From: UBA1127 sp965116355
GTDB taxonomy: Bacteria; Chloroflexota; Dehalococcoidia; Lucifugimonadales; UBA1127
Direction of reading: 5' to 3'
Length of the DNA: 64,000 nt
Assembly (NCBI GenBank): GCA_965116355.1
Contig: OZ220679.1
Location: forward strand, 868,001-932,000
Part shown: in pieces, positions 7,714 through 16,758 of the stretch
How the letters are laid out: every line of letters starts with the position of its first letter
Position numbering within the stretch: position 1 is the first letter of the stretch
Notes under the pieces: generated by a model
What the model saw: only the letters and a program-made list of their open reading frames with translations
Databases searched by the model: none
What the model was told of the DNA's origin: nothing
Translations under genes and position numbers: made by a program

Positions 7714-8682
7714 ATGAACATGCGCATCTACGTGCTGCGCCGTCTCCTGCAGGGCGCCCTCACGCTGCTGCTCGTCTCCATCGCCATCTTCGCCGCCGTG
7801 CGCGCCGCACCGGGCGACGCCGCCGACCTCATCGCCGCCGGCGGCGCCGAGGCCGCCCTCGCAGGCTCCGAGAGCGAACGGGCCGCCATCCGCGCAGACC
7901 TCGGCCTCGACCGCCCGCTCTGGCGGCAGTACGCCACCTGGCTCTCGGACATGGTCACCCTCGACTGGGGCGAGTCCTTCGTCTCCGGCCGCAGCGTCTG
8001 GTCCGAGTTCCTCCGCCGTCTTCCCGTGACCTTGCAGCTCAGCATCATGGGCATCGCCGTCGCCGTCGGTCTGGGGGTTCCCCTCGGTGTCGCGGCCGCC
8101 CTCCGCCAGGACACCTGGGTCGACTACGCCGTGCGCGTATTCGCCCTCGGCGGCGTCTCGCTGCCCCACTTCTGGCTCGCGACGCTGGTGCTGCTCGCCG
8201 GCGTCCGCTATTTCACCTGGAGCCCGCCCCCCGGCTACCAGCCCTTCATTGACGAGCCGGGCACCAACCTGGCGCAGTTCATCTGGCCGGCGCTGGTGCT
8301 GGGCTACTCGGGCGCGGGGCTCCTCACCCGCATGACCCGCTACGCCGTGCTGGAGGTCATGCGGCAGGAGTACGTCCGAACGGCCCACGCCAAGGGGCTC
8401 CGCCCGGGAGGCATCGTCAGCCGTCACATCCTGCGAAACGCCCTGCTGCCCGTCATCACCGTCGCGGGCATCGCCTTCGCGACGCTCATCAGCGGCTCCG
8501 TCGTCCTAGAGCAGGTCTTCACCCTCCCCGGCACCGGCCTCTACCTCCTCGACGCCGTCAAGCTCCGCGACTACGCCGTCGTGCAGCCCGTTATCGTCTT
8601 CTTTGCCGCGTGGGTGGTGGTCGTCAACCTCGCCGTGGACATGCTCTACACCTGGCTGAACCCCCAGGTGCGCTATGCCTGA
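7714..8682 (+). CDS. Peptide/nickel-type ABC transporter permease (DppB-like)
   Basis: A 322-residue membrane protein beginning MNMRIYVLRRLLQGALTLL (first transmembrane helix), with a periplasmic loop ending DRPLWRQYATWLSDMVTLDWG, five further helices and the permease EAA-type loop EVMRQEYVRTAHAKGLRPGG. The C-terminal text SGSVVLEQVFTLPGTGLYLLDA is diagnostic of DppB/OppB permeases. It overlaps the next gene by 8 bases. No solute-binding protein or ATPase is nearby, so the substrate (peptide, nickel, glutathione, other) is open. Confidence 0.92.
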   Translation: MNMRIYVLRRLLQGALTLLLVSIAIFAAVRAAPGDAADLIAAGGAEAALAGSESERAAIRADLGLDRPLWRQYATWLSDMVTLDWGESFVSGRSVWSEFLRRLPVTLQLSIMGIAVAVGLGVPLGVAAALRQDTWVDYAVRVFALGGVSLPHFWLATLVLLAGVRYFTWSPPPGYQPFIDEPGTNLAQFIWPALVLGYSGAGLLTRMTRYAVLEVMRQEYVRTAHAKGLRPGGIVSRHILRNALLPVITVAGIAFATLISGSVVLEQVFTLPGTGLYLLDAVKLRDYAVVQPVIVFFAAWVVVVNLAVDMLYTWLNPQVRYA

Positions 8683-9580
8683 CGCGACCCCCGCGCCCAT
8701 TGCCGATCGGCAGTCCGGGGCCGGCCCGCGGGCGAACGGCTCCGCCCGCCGGGCGTTCCGGCCGTTCCGAGCGCACCCCCTCGGCGCGGTTGGCGGCGGG
8801 GTCGTGCTCCTGCTGATCGCGATGGCCCTGTTTGCCCCCGTGCTCTCCCCATACGATCCAGTCGCGCAGGACGCCGAGCGCGTCCTTCACCCGCCGGGCG
8901 CCGAGCACTGGCTGGGCGCCGACAACCTCGGCCGGGACATCTGGAGCCGAATCGCCTTTGGCGCGAGGGTCTCCCTGAGCGTTGGCATTCTGTCCGTCCT
9001 GCTCGGCTCCGCCGCGGGCGCGCTCGCGGGCGTCGTCGGGGGTTACTACGGCCGCCTTGCCGACGCGCTGCTGCAGCAGACCGCCGACGCCCTGCTCGCC
9101 TTTCCCACCCTCGTGCTGGCCCTCGGCATCATGGCCGTCCTGGGCGTCTCGACCGCCAACGTCATCCTCGCCATCGCCCTTGTGCAGGCGCCCCGGGCGG
9201 CCCGCGTCGTGCGCAGCCAGGCGCTGGCGGTTGCCAACGCCGAGTTCGTGGCCGCCGCGAGGATCATCGGCGCGGGCGGCCCGCGCGTCGTGCTGCGCCA
9301 CGTCCTGCCGCACTGCGTCGCGCCCTTTCTGGTGATCTCCACCAGCGCGCTGGGCGCCGCCATCGTGCTGGAAGCGTCCCTCAGCTTCCTCGGTCTCGGC
9401 GTGCCCGCGCCGGCGCCGTCGTGGGGCGGCATGCTCGCGGGGCCGGGCCGCGACTACTTCAGCGAGGCGCCGTGGATGGCGCTCTGGCCCGGTCTCGCAA
9501 TCTCCCTCGCCGTCTACGGCTTCAACCTCTTCGGCGACGCCCTTCGTGACGCCCTCGACCCCCGCCAGCGCCCCGTGTAG
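8675..9580 (+). CDS. Peptide/nickel-type ABC transporter permease (DppC-like)
   Basis: A 301-residue protein with a cytoplasmic N-terminus (to about residue 45), a first helix GGGVVLLLIAMALFAPVLS, the conserved HWLGADNLGRDIWSRIAFGA of DppC/OppC permeases, four or five more helices, and the EAA loop VANAEFVAAARIIGAGGPR. It ends with LGVPAPAPSWGGMLAGPGRD, also typical. Translation is coupled to the DppB-like gene by an 8-base overlap. It would form the membrane heterodimer of an importer whose other parts are encoded elsewhere. Confidence 0.92.
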   Translation: MPDATPAPIADRQSGAGPRANGSARRAFRPFRAHPLGAVGGGVVLLLIAMALFAPVLSPYDPVAQDAERVLHPPGAEHWLGADNLGRDIWSRIAFGARVSLSVGILSVLLGSAAGALAGVVGGYYGRLADALLQQTADALLAFPTLVLALGIMAVLGVSTANVILAIALVQAPRAARVVRSQALAVANAEFVAAARIIGAGGPRVVLRHVLPHCVAPFLVISTSALGAAIVLEASLSFLGLGVPAPAPSWGGMLAGPGRDYFSEAPWMALWPGLAISLAVYGFNLFGDALRDALDPRQRPV

Positions 9581-9594
9581 CGGTCACCGGGCCG

Positions 9595-9625
9595 TTGACC
9601 GGCCCCGCCGGTCGGCGGATACTAG
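9595..9625 (+). promoter_or_regulatory. Possible promoter of tRNA-Arg
   Basis: TTGACC (9595-9600) and TACTAG (9620-9625) are separated by 19 bases and lie 18 bases before the mature tRNA 5' end. The -35 box is good, the -10 box weak and the spacer long. Confidence 0.35.
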
Positions 9626-9642
9626 AGGTGTCCCGCTCCATT

Positions 9643-9715
9643 CCGCCCGTAGCTCAGGGGACAGAGCACTGGGCTTCGGACCCAGGTGTCGGGGGTTCGA
9701 ATCCCTCCGGGCGGG
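9643..9715 (+). tRNA. trnR: tRNA-Arg(TCG)
   Basis: A 73-base cloverleaf. The acceptor stem CCGCCCG/CGGGCGG pairs fully over 7 bp. The D stem is GCTC/GAGC, the anticodon stem CTGGG/CCCAG with loop CTTCGGA (anticodon TCG at 9676-9678, reading CGA). The variable loop has 5 bases, and the T arm has a GGGGG/CCCTC stem with loop TTCGAAT. The discriminator is G and no CCA is encoded. No integrase or attachment-site repeat is seen beside it. Confidence 0.97.
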
Positions 9716-9730
9716 TGCCCCGCTTCGAGG

Positions 9731-12700
9731 TCACCGCCGCCAGTCCGCTTCGATCCCTCTCTTGCGCCTGAACGAAATGCCCAAGCAGCCAATGGAGAGG
9801 GTGCCCATAATTATCACTGCCGCCCAATTCCTGTCGATTGATGCCTTTGAGTAGTACAGCACCGTCATCCTTGCGGCCTCTCTAATGGGAAGCGTACGTT
9901 CAACGCTTTGCTGCATCGTCTGATCCACCCTGTCGGCCTGATCCTCAGCGAGGCCCTTCTCGTTTGTCGGTAAGTGGACTGTTACGTGTTCGGGCTGCGC
10001 CTCAATCCCGACCAGTATCGAATGCGCGGCAGTGGGCACAGGGGTCGGCAAGGGTACGGGGCTTGGCTCCGGCGTGGAACCTTCCGCCTTCGATGAAGCC
10101 GGAGCCGCCTCTGTAGACACCACCGGCTGAGGTGGGTCAATCGGTAGGGCAACAGCCGTAGGCGTCGGTGTCGGTGTCGGCGCGGCCGTTGGGACGGCGA
10201 CGGGGGTCGCGGTCGGCGTCGCCGTGGGTGTCGGTGTGGGTGTGGGCGAGGGTGTCGGAGTCGGGCGAGGCGCAATCGTCAACGCCACCAACACCTTCCT
10301 GGTCGCTTGGGGCAGCCCGTTGACGCTCAAAACGACCGTCCCGATGTAGGCGCCCGGCCCCAGAAACCATGACTGGACCGACAGCTTCACAGTCCGCCTG
10401 TCATCCGGCCCGGCGCTGACCACAAATGCCGGCGTTGCCTCCAGCCAGGGCGCGTCGTCCGAGATGTTGAGCACCATACGCCCCGTCCCCGTGTTCCACA
10501 CCTCCAGCGTCGCCTCGGGAGGTTCTTCGTCCGATCCTGACGACTCCAGCACCACCACCGTGTCGGATAGGCCGACGCCGCTCGGAACGGGCGTGGGTGT
10601 GGGTGTAGCCGTGGGCGTGGGCGTGGCGCTCGACGATGGCCTCGGGCCCGCGTCGAGGGGTCGGACGGGCGTCGGCAGGACCACAAGCTCCTCCCTCGCG
10701 CGCGACACCGCGATGGTGTACACCGTCCTGGCCTCCCTGTCCCCGGCGACAACCTCCACCTGTACAACCGAAGCCCCCTCGGCCAGCGCGAGCACTCTAC
10801 CCCCGGCTACTTCCCCGTCCAACAGTACCTTGACGACGGCCCCCGGATCCTCAGGTTTTGCGTCGATATTCACTATCTGCACGTCATGCTCAACGTCAAC
10901 CTTGTAGTACAGCGTCGTCGGACTGAACGCGGGCGAAAGCGTGGCCCTGCTGATGCTGAGCTCCATCAGCAACGAGCTAACCTTCCCTTGCCGAGTGAGT
11001 TTGAGGGTGTAGCGAGCCTTCGTGACATTGTCCTGCGCCGTAACCTCGACCACGATCGTGGTCACGCCGACAACAAGCTGCACCTGATGCCCCGGCAACT
11101 GAGAATCGGCGTCGGAAGGAGTCACCACAACGGTGGCGTTCAGGTCTGTAGGGACTGCCGTCACCGTCGTTTCCGAGACATCGTTCCCCACCGACGCCGT
11201 GTACGCCGTCTTCCCTGCCTCGAACGTGGGTGATAGCGTCACCCCGCTTAGCGACAGCGCGCTCAGGCTGGCCTCCGCAGAGCCCGCCCGTGTCACCGTC
11301 ACCGTGTACGTTTGCTTCGCCACACGGTCCTCCGCCGTTACCTCCACCGCTATCGTCGTCTCTCCGACCGCGAGCGGCACGACGCTGTCTGAGTCCACCA
11401 CGCCGCCAACCTTCACCGCATACGAAGCCTCCGCGTCAGCCAGCGTCGCCGTCACCGTCGTCTCCGACACTTCGTTACCCACCGATGCGGTGTACGTCGT
11501 CGTCCCCGCCGCGAAAACCTGATCCAGCGTCACCCCACTCAGCGTCAGCGCGCTCAACCCCGCCTCCGCAGAGCCCGCTCGCGTCACCGTCACCGTGTAC
11601 ACTTGCTTCGCCACACCGTCCTCCGCCGTCACCGCCACGCTGACCGCCGTCTCCCCCACCGCGAGGTCCACCTGATGCCCCGTCGCCGCCCCATCAGAGT
11701 CCGAGGGTGTGATGACGACGTTTGCGCCAGCATCCGCCAGCGTCACCGTCACCGTCGTCTCCGACACGCCGTTCCCCACCGATGCGCTGTACGCCGTTGT
11801 CCCTGCCGCGAACGCGGGTGCTAGCGTCACACCACTCAGCGATAGCGCACTCAGGCTGGCCTCCGCCGACCCCGCCCGCGTCACCGTCACCGTGTAGGTC
11901 GAGGTCGTCGCTCCGTCCTCCGCCGTCACCTCCACCACGATCGCTGTGTCCCCAACGGCTAATGGCACGACGCCGTCTGTGTCCACTACGCCGCCCACCT
12001 TGATCGCGAAGGACGCCCCTGTGTGGGAAGCTGTCGCCGTCACCGTCGTCTGCGAGACCGTGTTGGACACTGACGCCGTGTACGCCGTCGTCCCCGTCAC
12101 GAAGGTCGGCGACAGCATCACCCCGCTCAGCGTCAGCGCGCTTAACATCGCGTCCGCCGACTTTGCCCGCGTCACCGTCACCGTGTACGTCTGCGTCGTC
12201 TCTCCGTCCTCCGCCGTAACCGTCACGCTGACCGTCGTCTCCCCCACCGTCAGGTCCACCTGATGCCCGTCAGTCGATTCGTCCGCGTCCGCCGGTGTGA
12301 TCGCGATGCTGGCCGCCGAGTGCGCCGCTGTCGCCGTCATCGTCGTCTGCGTCACGTCGTTCCCCACCGACGCCGTGTACGCCGTCGTACCCGCTGCGAA
12401 CGTCGGCGACAGCGTCACCCCGCTCAGCGTCAGCGCGCTTAACGTCGCGTCCGCCGACTTCGCCCGCGTCACGGTCACTGTGTACGTCTGCGTCGTCGCT
12501 CCGTCCTCCGCCGTCACCGTCACGCTGACCGTCGTCTCCCCCACCGCCAAGTCCACTTGATGCCCGGTGGTCTCGGTGTCGGCGTCCGCCGGTGTGATCG
12601 CGACCGTGGCCTCCGAGTGCGTTGCCGTCGCCGTCACCGTCGTCTGCGTCACGTCGTTCCCCACCGACGCTGTGTACGCCGTCGTCCCCGCTGCGAACGT

Positions 12701-14170
12701 AGGCGCTAGCGTCACCCCGCTCAGCGTCAGCTCGCTTAACGTCGCGTCCGCCGACTTTGCCCGCCTCACCGTCACTGTGTGCGTCTGCGTCGTCTCTCCG
12801 TCCTCCGCCGTCACCGTCACCCTGACCGTCGTCTCCCCCACCGCCAAGTCCACCTGATGCCCGGTGGTCCCGGTGTCGGCGTCCGCCGGTGTGATCGCGA
12901 TGCTGGCCGCCGAGTGCGCCGTTGTCGCCGTCACCGTCGTCTGCGTCACGTCGTTCCCCACCGACGCTGTGTACGCCGTCGTCCCCGCTGCGAACGTCTG
13001 CTTCAGCGTGATCCCGCTCAGCGTCAGCGCGCTCAAGCTGGCGTCCGCCGACTTTGCCCGCGTCACCGTCACCGTGTACGTCGAGGTCGTCTCTCCGTCC
13101 TCCGCCGTCACCGTTACGCTGACCGCCGTCTCCCCCACCGCCAGGTCTACCTGATGCCCGTCAGTCGATCTGTCGGCGTCCGCCGGTGTGAGCGCGACCG
13201 TGGCCTCCGAGTGCGCCATCATCGCCGTCACCGTCGTCTGCGTCACGCCGTTCCCCACCGACGCCGTGTACGCCGTCGTCCCCGCTGCGAACGTAGGCGC
13301 TAGCGTCACCCCGCTCAGCGTCAGCGCGCTTAACGTCGCGTCGGAGGAGGCAGAGACCGGCATCCGGTATGCCAGCACTTTGTTGCCGGTCTCTTTCTTC
13401 GCCGCCCGGTTGACCGCCCAGAGCACCTGGCCGTTGGACCAGATGCCCCTCACGTTGGAGGTGTCCGTAGCGGGGAACTCCTTTGTGGTGTCTCGTGTGC
13501 CGGTAGCAACGGCGTAGGTGTAGAAGTGGTGGGACGAACTGTCCGACACCCACATGGTCGTACCGTCGGTCCAGAGGCCTGCAGGAAGCGTGTTCTCGCT
13601 GTGGAGGGCGATGTCCTTGCTGGCGTCGTGCGACCCATCGGCGAGGGTGTAGGCAAAGAGCTTTTTGAGCGCCGAGTCCGTTACCCACACCGTCGAACCA
13701 TGTACGGCGACGCCGCCCGGGCGATTGTTCTGCGTATTCAGAGGGGCAATATCCTTGGTGCTGGCCCCTGCTTTGGAGGCGATATCATACGCAACCAACC
13801 TCTTGAGATCGGCATCAACTACCCAAATGGTTGTGCCGTCCGTGGTACAACCACCTGGATCATTCTGGGCGCTGAGCTGTATGTCGCCATCTTCATTGCG
13901 CGTTAGCGCGTCCTGGCCCAGGGTATAGGCAAAGAGCTTGTACCCCCGCTCCTCCACGACCCACAGCGTCGTGCCGTCCGAGCATACGCCACGGACGTCC
14001 TGCTTGCCTTCGCCCGGCAGCGGGTCGATGTCGAAGCCGGTCAGCCGGTCGCCCTGTGTCTGCTGGGCGAGGGCGTAGTCCGCAAAGGCAAGGATAAAGA
14101 AAAGGGAAATGAAACAAATGATTGTCAGGCTGAACGGCCGCGTTGCGGAAACGTTCGCCGTCCCCATCAT
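9731..14170 (-). CDS. Secreted/anchored repeat protein: beta-propeller-like N-terminus, nine cadherin-like beta-sandwich repeats, Thr/Pro linkers, C-terminal membrane anchor
   Basis: About 1,479 residues from the ATG at 14170; the frame is open to a TTG at 14263, which would put about 30 extra residues before the signal peptide. A signal sequence (LTIICFISLFFILAFA) is followed by about 230 residues of 'SDGTTLWVVDxxxxKLFAY' blades resembling NHL/six-bladed propeller repeats. Nine about 99-residue cadherin-like beta-sandwich units follow (SADATLSALTLSGVTL ... TYTVTVTRAK); eight are nearly identical and the ninth diverged. A Thr/Pro-rich spacer, a BACON-like sandwich (TLEVWNTGTGRMVLNISDD), a second long TPTPT spacer and a final helix WAAVIIMGTLSIGCLGI with RRKR end the protein. 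It is probably exposed on the cell surface as an adhesin or stalk. Confidence 0.88.
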   Translation of the reverse strand: MMGTANVSATRPFSLTIICFISLFFILAFADYALAQQTQGDRLTGFDIDPLPGEGKQDVRGVCSDGTTLWVVEERGYKLFAYTLGQDALTRNEDGDIQLSAQNDPGGCTTDGTTIWVVDADLKRLVAYDIASKAGASTKDIAPLNTQNNRPGGVAVHGSTVWVTDSALKKLFAYTLADGSHDASKDIALHSENTLPAGLWTDGTTMWVSDSSSHHFYTYAVATGTRDTTKEFPATDTSNVRGIWSNGQVLWAVNRAAKKETGNKVLAYRMPVSASSDATLSALTLSGVTLAPTFAAGTTAYTASVGNGVTQTTVTAMMAHSEATVALTPADADRSTDGHQVDLAVGETAVSVTVTAEDGETTSTYTVTVTRAKSADASLSALTLSGITLKQTFAAGTTAYTASVGNDVTQTTVTATTAHSAASIAITPADADTGTTGHQVDLAVGETTVRVTVTAEDGETTQTHTVTVRRAKSADATLSELTLSGVTLAPTFAAGTTAYTASVGNDVTQTTVTATATHSEATVAITPADADTETTGHQVDLAVGETTVSVTVTAEDGATTQTYTVTVTRAKSADATLSALTLSGVTLSPTFAAGTTAYTASVGNDVTQTTMTATAAHSAASIAITPADADESTDGHQVDLTVGETTVSVTVTAEDGETTQTYTVTVTRAKSADAMLSALTLSGVMLSPTFVTGTTAYTASVSNTVSQTTVTATASHTGASFAIKVGGVVDTDGVVPLAVGDTAIVVEVTAEDGATTSTYTVTVTRAGSAEASLSALSLSGVTLAPAFAAGTTAYSASVGNGVSETTVTVTLADAGANVVITPSDSDGAATGHQVDLAVGETAVSVAVTAEDGVAKQVYTVTVTRAGSAEAGLSALTLSGVTLDQVFAAGTTTYTASVGNEVSETTVTATLADAEASYAVKVGGVVDSDSVVPLAVGETTIAVEVTAEDRVAKQTYTVTVTRAGSAEASLSALSLSGVTLSPTFEAGKTAYTASVGNDVSETTVTAVPTDLNATVVVTPSDADSQLPGHQVQLVVGVTTIVVEVTAQDNVTKARYTLKLTRQGKVSSLLMELSISRATLSPAFSPTTLYYKVDVEHDVQIVNIDAKPEDPGAVVKVLLDGEVAGGRVLALAEGASVVQVEVVAGDREARTVYTIAVSRAREELVVLPTPVRPLDAGPRPSSSATPTPTATPTPTPVPSGVGLSDTVVVLESSGSDEEPPEATLEVWNTGTGRMVLNISDDAPWLEATPAFVVSAGPDDRRTVKLSVQSWFLGPGAYIGTVVLSVNGLPQATRKVLVALTIAPRPTPTPSPTPTPTPTATPTATPVAVPTAAPTPTPTPTAVALPIDPPQPVVSTEAAPASSKAEGSTPEPSPVPLPTPVPTAAHSILVGIEAQPEHVTVHLPTNEKGLAEDQADRVDQTMQQSVERTLPIREAARMTVLYYSKASIDRNWAAVIIMGTLSIGCLGISFRRKRGIEADWRR
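10990..13360 (-). repeat. Eight tandem 297-bp coding repeats
   Basis: Within the surface-protein gene, about eight head-to-tail units of about 297 bp (99 codons) share long identical tracts, for example ACGCCGTGTACGCCGTCGT seen in most units on the + strand. Units differ mainly in the middle of the domain. Such arrays expand and contract by recombination or slippage and are hard to assemble from short reads. Confidence 0.9.
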
Positions 14171-14199
14171 TAGCGGGAATCGCTCCCGCTGATGATAGG
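14163..14199 (-). promoter_or_regulatory. Hairpin covering the start codon of the repeat protein
   Basis: On the minus strand an imperfect stem pairs CCCTATCATCAGCGGGA with TCCCGCTAATGATGGG around loop GCGAT (one bulge, one wobble). The right arm contains the ATGATG start and the left arm precedes it, so the start could be masked in the mRNA. Function is inference. Confidence 0.4.
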
Positions 14200-14501
14200 G
14201 AGCGCGCAAGGTCTCTCCAACACGGCACGGGCACGGCACGGTTCGCTCGTATCGCGGACGCAACCACGCTCCGTAATTCCCGTCTGACTCATGCCCATGC
14301 CAAGAACAGGAGTGTCCAGCTTGGAAAAGTTACGTGCATCGGGGTAAATGTAGAAATTTGTAATATCGCAAGTCAAGCAGTAAAGAAGCAAATATCGGCT
14401 GATTTTGAGTTACACAGGATGCCTGCAGGAGCCGAAAGATGCACTATGTTGAGATAGGGCAGAGCGTAGGACCAGAGGCGGTTTCGGTCCGTGGCGCGTA
14501 T
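14171..14501. other. Intergenic region between two minus-strand genes
   Basis: This is the leader of the repeat-protein gene, AT-richer than its surroundings from 14330 to 14420. It holds the start-codon hairpin and a short direct repeat of CACGGCACGG (about 14221-14241). I see no convincing gene or terminator. Confidence 0.5.
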
Positions 14502-16586
14502 CTAGTCCGCAGAGCCCTGTTCACCGGCATCCGTTTCCCCAACGGTGTCGTAGTCCCAGATGCCCGTAAGCTCGGTGGGAAACGCCTGACGTACCTCTTG
14601 GATCGCTTGCTCTCCCGAGGCCTCCGCGGCTTCCATCGCGCCTGAAACAAACGCCGTATCGGCGGCCTGCGCGGACACGCCGAGCTCCCTCGCCGCCTGC
14701 CGCGCGGCCTCCAGCGCCTCCGTCGTCGCCTCTCCGGCGTTCTGGCCGCCCTCCAGCGCTCCCTGCACGACGCCGTAGCCGGCGCCTCGAAGCGCCACCA
14801 GGAACGGCACCTGGCGTTTCGTCAGCGTCCTCAGCGTTCCCAGCACCGCGCCCCGTGCAGCCCGGCCGACCTGGTCCGAGAGGTCGTCGCTTACCTGGAC
14901 CGCGCCCCTCGTGGCGTGCCGGGCCAGCTCTAGCCCATGCCCGGCGAAGTCCCCCACGTCCTCTATGGCGTCGTCCACCGCATCGCCCACGGCCTGCGCG
15001 ACCTCGCGCACCAGCATGCGGCCCTTGCCCGCCGACGTCACCGCGGCCTGCGTCGACGCCGCCAGCTGGTACGCCGCCACGCCCAGCGCCACGTCCGCGC
15101 CCGGCACGCGCTTGAGATACCCGTATGACATCGACGTCAGCGGGCCCAACACGGGCAGGGACGTCAGCGCTCGTCGCGCAGGGGTCGAGTGCGCCACCAA
15201 CTCCGCAAGCGCGATGTCCCGTGGCAGCTCGCCTTCCTCCCGCAGCGCAACCAGCAGGTTCAGCGAGAGCAGGCTGAAAATGAAGGCGATGAGGAAGACG
15301 AAGTCGAACCCGACCAGTTGAAGCGCCGGTATTTCCACCGCTCCATTCTGTGATATCCAGGTGAAATCAAAACGCAGCGTTTTGGTGGCGAAAAAGTCCG
15401 CAAGGTATCCGCCGATAAGCGGCCCAATTCCCATGCTGGCGTACGCCGCAATGCTCGCAACGCCCAGGAAGGCCGTGGCCTTCTGTTCCGGCGCAATTTT
15501 CAGCGAAAGCGTGTTTATCGTGAGGAAGATGCCCCCGCGCGCGATGCCGACAAACGCGTTGAGCATGACGAGAAGCGGCATCGTCAAAACGTGCTTTTCC
15601 GTGTGTGCGACAAAAATCCATCCCAAAAACACCAAGAGGAACAGCGACGCCGAGAGCGACATTACCGTCTTGCTCCCGACGCGGTCAGCCATCGGTCCCC
15701 ACACGCGCACGAAAAGGACGTGCGTGACGTTGCTCAGGACCACCATCCCCATCACGACGGGCAGCTCAAGCTCCAGGTCCGTCAGCATGTAGACCACGAA
15801 GAACGGTATGGCGATATTGGACGCGACGCCCCACACCCACAGGAAGCGCAACAGCTGCGAGAAGTTGTTGTCGCGCAGCGGCTCTATCAGCGTTGAGACT
15901 GGCGACTGCCTGGTCTCCGGAGCCGTTGGCATCAGGGGCTCCCTGGCCCTCGCCACCATGATCGGCCCGATGATCCCCAGCGTGAGCGCTCCGGCAATGA
16001 AGAAGATCGAGTAACCGTACGCCTCCTGCCCCGGCGCCGCCTGGCCCTCCCACCAGTTGATGTAGAAGCTCGCGCCCAGCCCGAGGATGGCCAGCGCCGT
16101 CGTGCTCGCCGCCAGCCTCCGGCCGTAGTAGCCGCCCAGCAGCTTTTGCGGCACCAGGTCGTGCATCCAGCTCATCCACGCCGTGATCCACATCGGCGCG
16201 AACAGGCCTCGGAACGCCAGCAGGAATATGACCGTCGTCACGGCAAGCGAGCTTGGAACGTCGATGAAGAAGGGGACGGCCGCCACCGGGATCATGAGCA
16301 ACTGCGCCAGCAGCCACGCCGGCAGCCCGATGGCCTTCCGGACGCGAAACCGCTCGATAAGGAGGATGGCGGGGAGCTGCGCCACCAGCGACGCGAAGGG
16401 CACGGCGGAAACGATGCCCACCTGCAGGTTGTTGGCCCCCAGCGCCAACGCGAACGCTGCCAGGTAGCCCATGATCTGGATCGTCGCCAGCGCCTCGCTG
16501 GTCACGCCCTCCCACACCATCATGCGGAGGCTGAAGCGCACCTCGTCGTTGGTGAGCGTGGCCCTGGGTCGCAGGAAGCCGAACAT
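14502..16586 (-). CDS. MFS transporter with about 200-residue C-terminal helical extension
   Basis: A 694-residue protein. Residues about 20-460 form twelve transmembrane helices of the major facilitator type, with MADRVGSKTVMSLSASLF matching the MFS loop motif (G-x-x-x-D-R-x-G) and MWITAWMSWMHDLVP in an early helix pair. After helix 12 a soluble tail of about 200 residues begins; it is rich in Ala, Gly and charged residues (AVGDAVDDAIEDVGDFAGHG; EATTEALEAARQAARELG), predicted as amphipathic helices and without a known domain I can name. Typical MFS proteins are 400-450 residues long. The substrate is unknown. GAGGGT lies about 12 bases before the ATG. Confidence 0.87.
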   Translation of the reverse strand: MFGFLRPRATLTNDEVRFSLRMMVWEGVTSEALATIQIMGYLAAFALALGANNLQVGIVSAVPFASLVAQLPAILLIERFRVRKAIGLPAWLLAQLLMIPVAAVPFFIDVPSSLAVTTVIFLLAFRGLFAPMWITAWMSWMHDLVPQKLLGGYYGRRLAASTTALAILGLGASFYINWWEGQAAPGQEAYGYSIFFIAGALTLGIIGPIMVARAREPLMPTAPETRQSPVSTLIEPLRDNNFSQLLRFLWVWGVASNIAIPFFVVYMLTDLELELPVVMGMVVLSNVTHVLFVRVWGPMADRVGSKTVMSLSASLFLLVFLGWIFVAHTEKHVLTMPLLVMLNAFVGIARGGIFLTINTLSLKIAPEQKATAFLGVASIAAYASMGIGPLIGGYLADFFATKTLRFDFTWISQNGAVEIPALQLVGFDFVFLIAFIFSLLSLNLLVALREEGELPRDIALAELVAHSTPARRALTSLPVLGPLTSMSYGYLKRVPGADVALGVAAYQLAASTQAAVTSAGKGRMLVREVAQAVGDAVDDAIEDVGDFAGHGLELARHATRGAVQVSDDLSDQVGRAARGAVLGTLRTLTKRQVPFLVALRGAGYGVVQGALEGGQNAGEATTEALEAARQAARELGVSAQAADTAFVSGAMEAAEASGEQAIQEVRQAFPTELTGIWDYDTVGETDAGEQGSAD

Positions 16587-16656
16587 AGAAGTTTGACCCT
16601 CATCGAGAGCGACGGCGACAACGCGGCGGACCGCCGGCGCTCAAAAGTGCAAACTA

Positions 16657-16678
16657 CCCATCCCCTTCGGGGAATGGG
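16657..16678 (-). terminator. Possible terminator after the aldo/keto reductase
   Basis: Hairpin CCCAT-CCCC / GGGG-A-ATGGG with a 3-base loop. On the minus strand it is followed by TAGTTTGCACTTTT. It lies 80 bases beyond the reductase stop and ahead of the MFS gene. The T run is broken. Confidence 0.45.
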
Positions 16679-16758
16679 CAGCTGTTAATCGAAACAGGCG
16701 TCCCTTCACGGGAGCCCTCATAGAGAATAACGCGAGAAGCGGCCTCGGCGTTCCCTCC

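Noticed and set aside
9643..9800. tRNA-Arg as integration site of an island
   Set aside because: I found no integrase nearby and no direct repeat of the tRNA 3' end in the window; the only tyrosine recombinase is at 61 kb beside the invertible cassette.
10060..10280. Simple-sequence repeat as a possible non-coding element
   Set aside because: It encodes the Thr/Pro (TPTPT) spacer of the surface protein in frame.
11000..13360. CRISPR-like array
   Set aside because: The regular repeats are 297 bp, in frame and coding for beta-sandwich domains; there are no short palindromic repeats with unique spacers and no cas genes.
14439..14650. Short open frames on both strands near the end of the MFS gene
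   Set aside because: They overlap the MFS C-terminus and have no supporting start signals.
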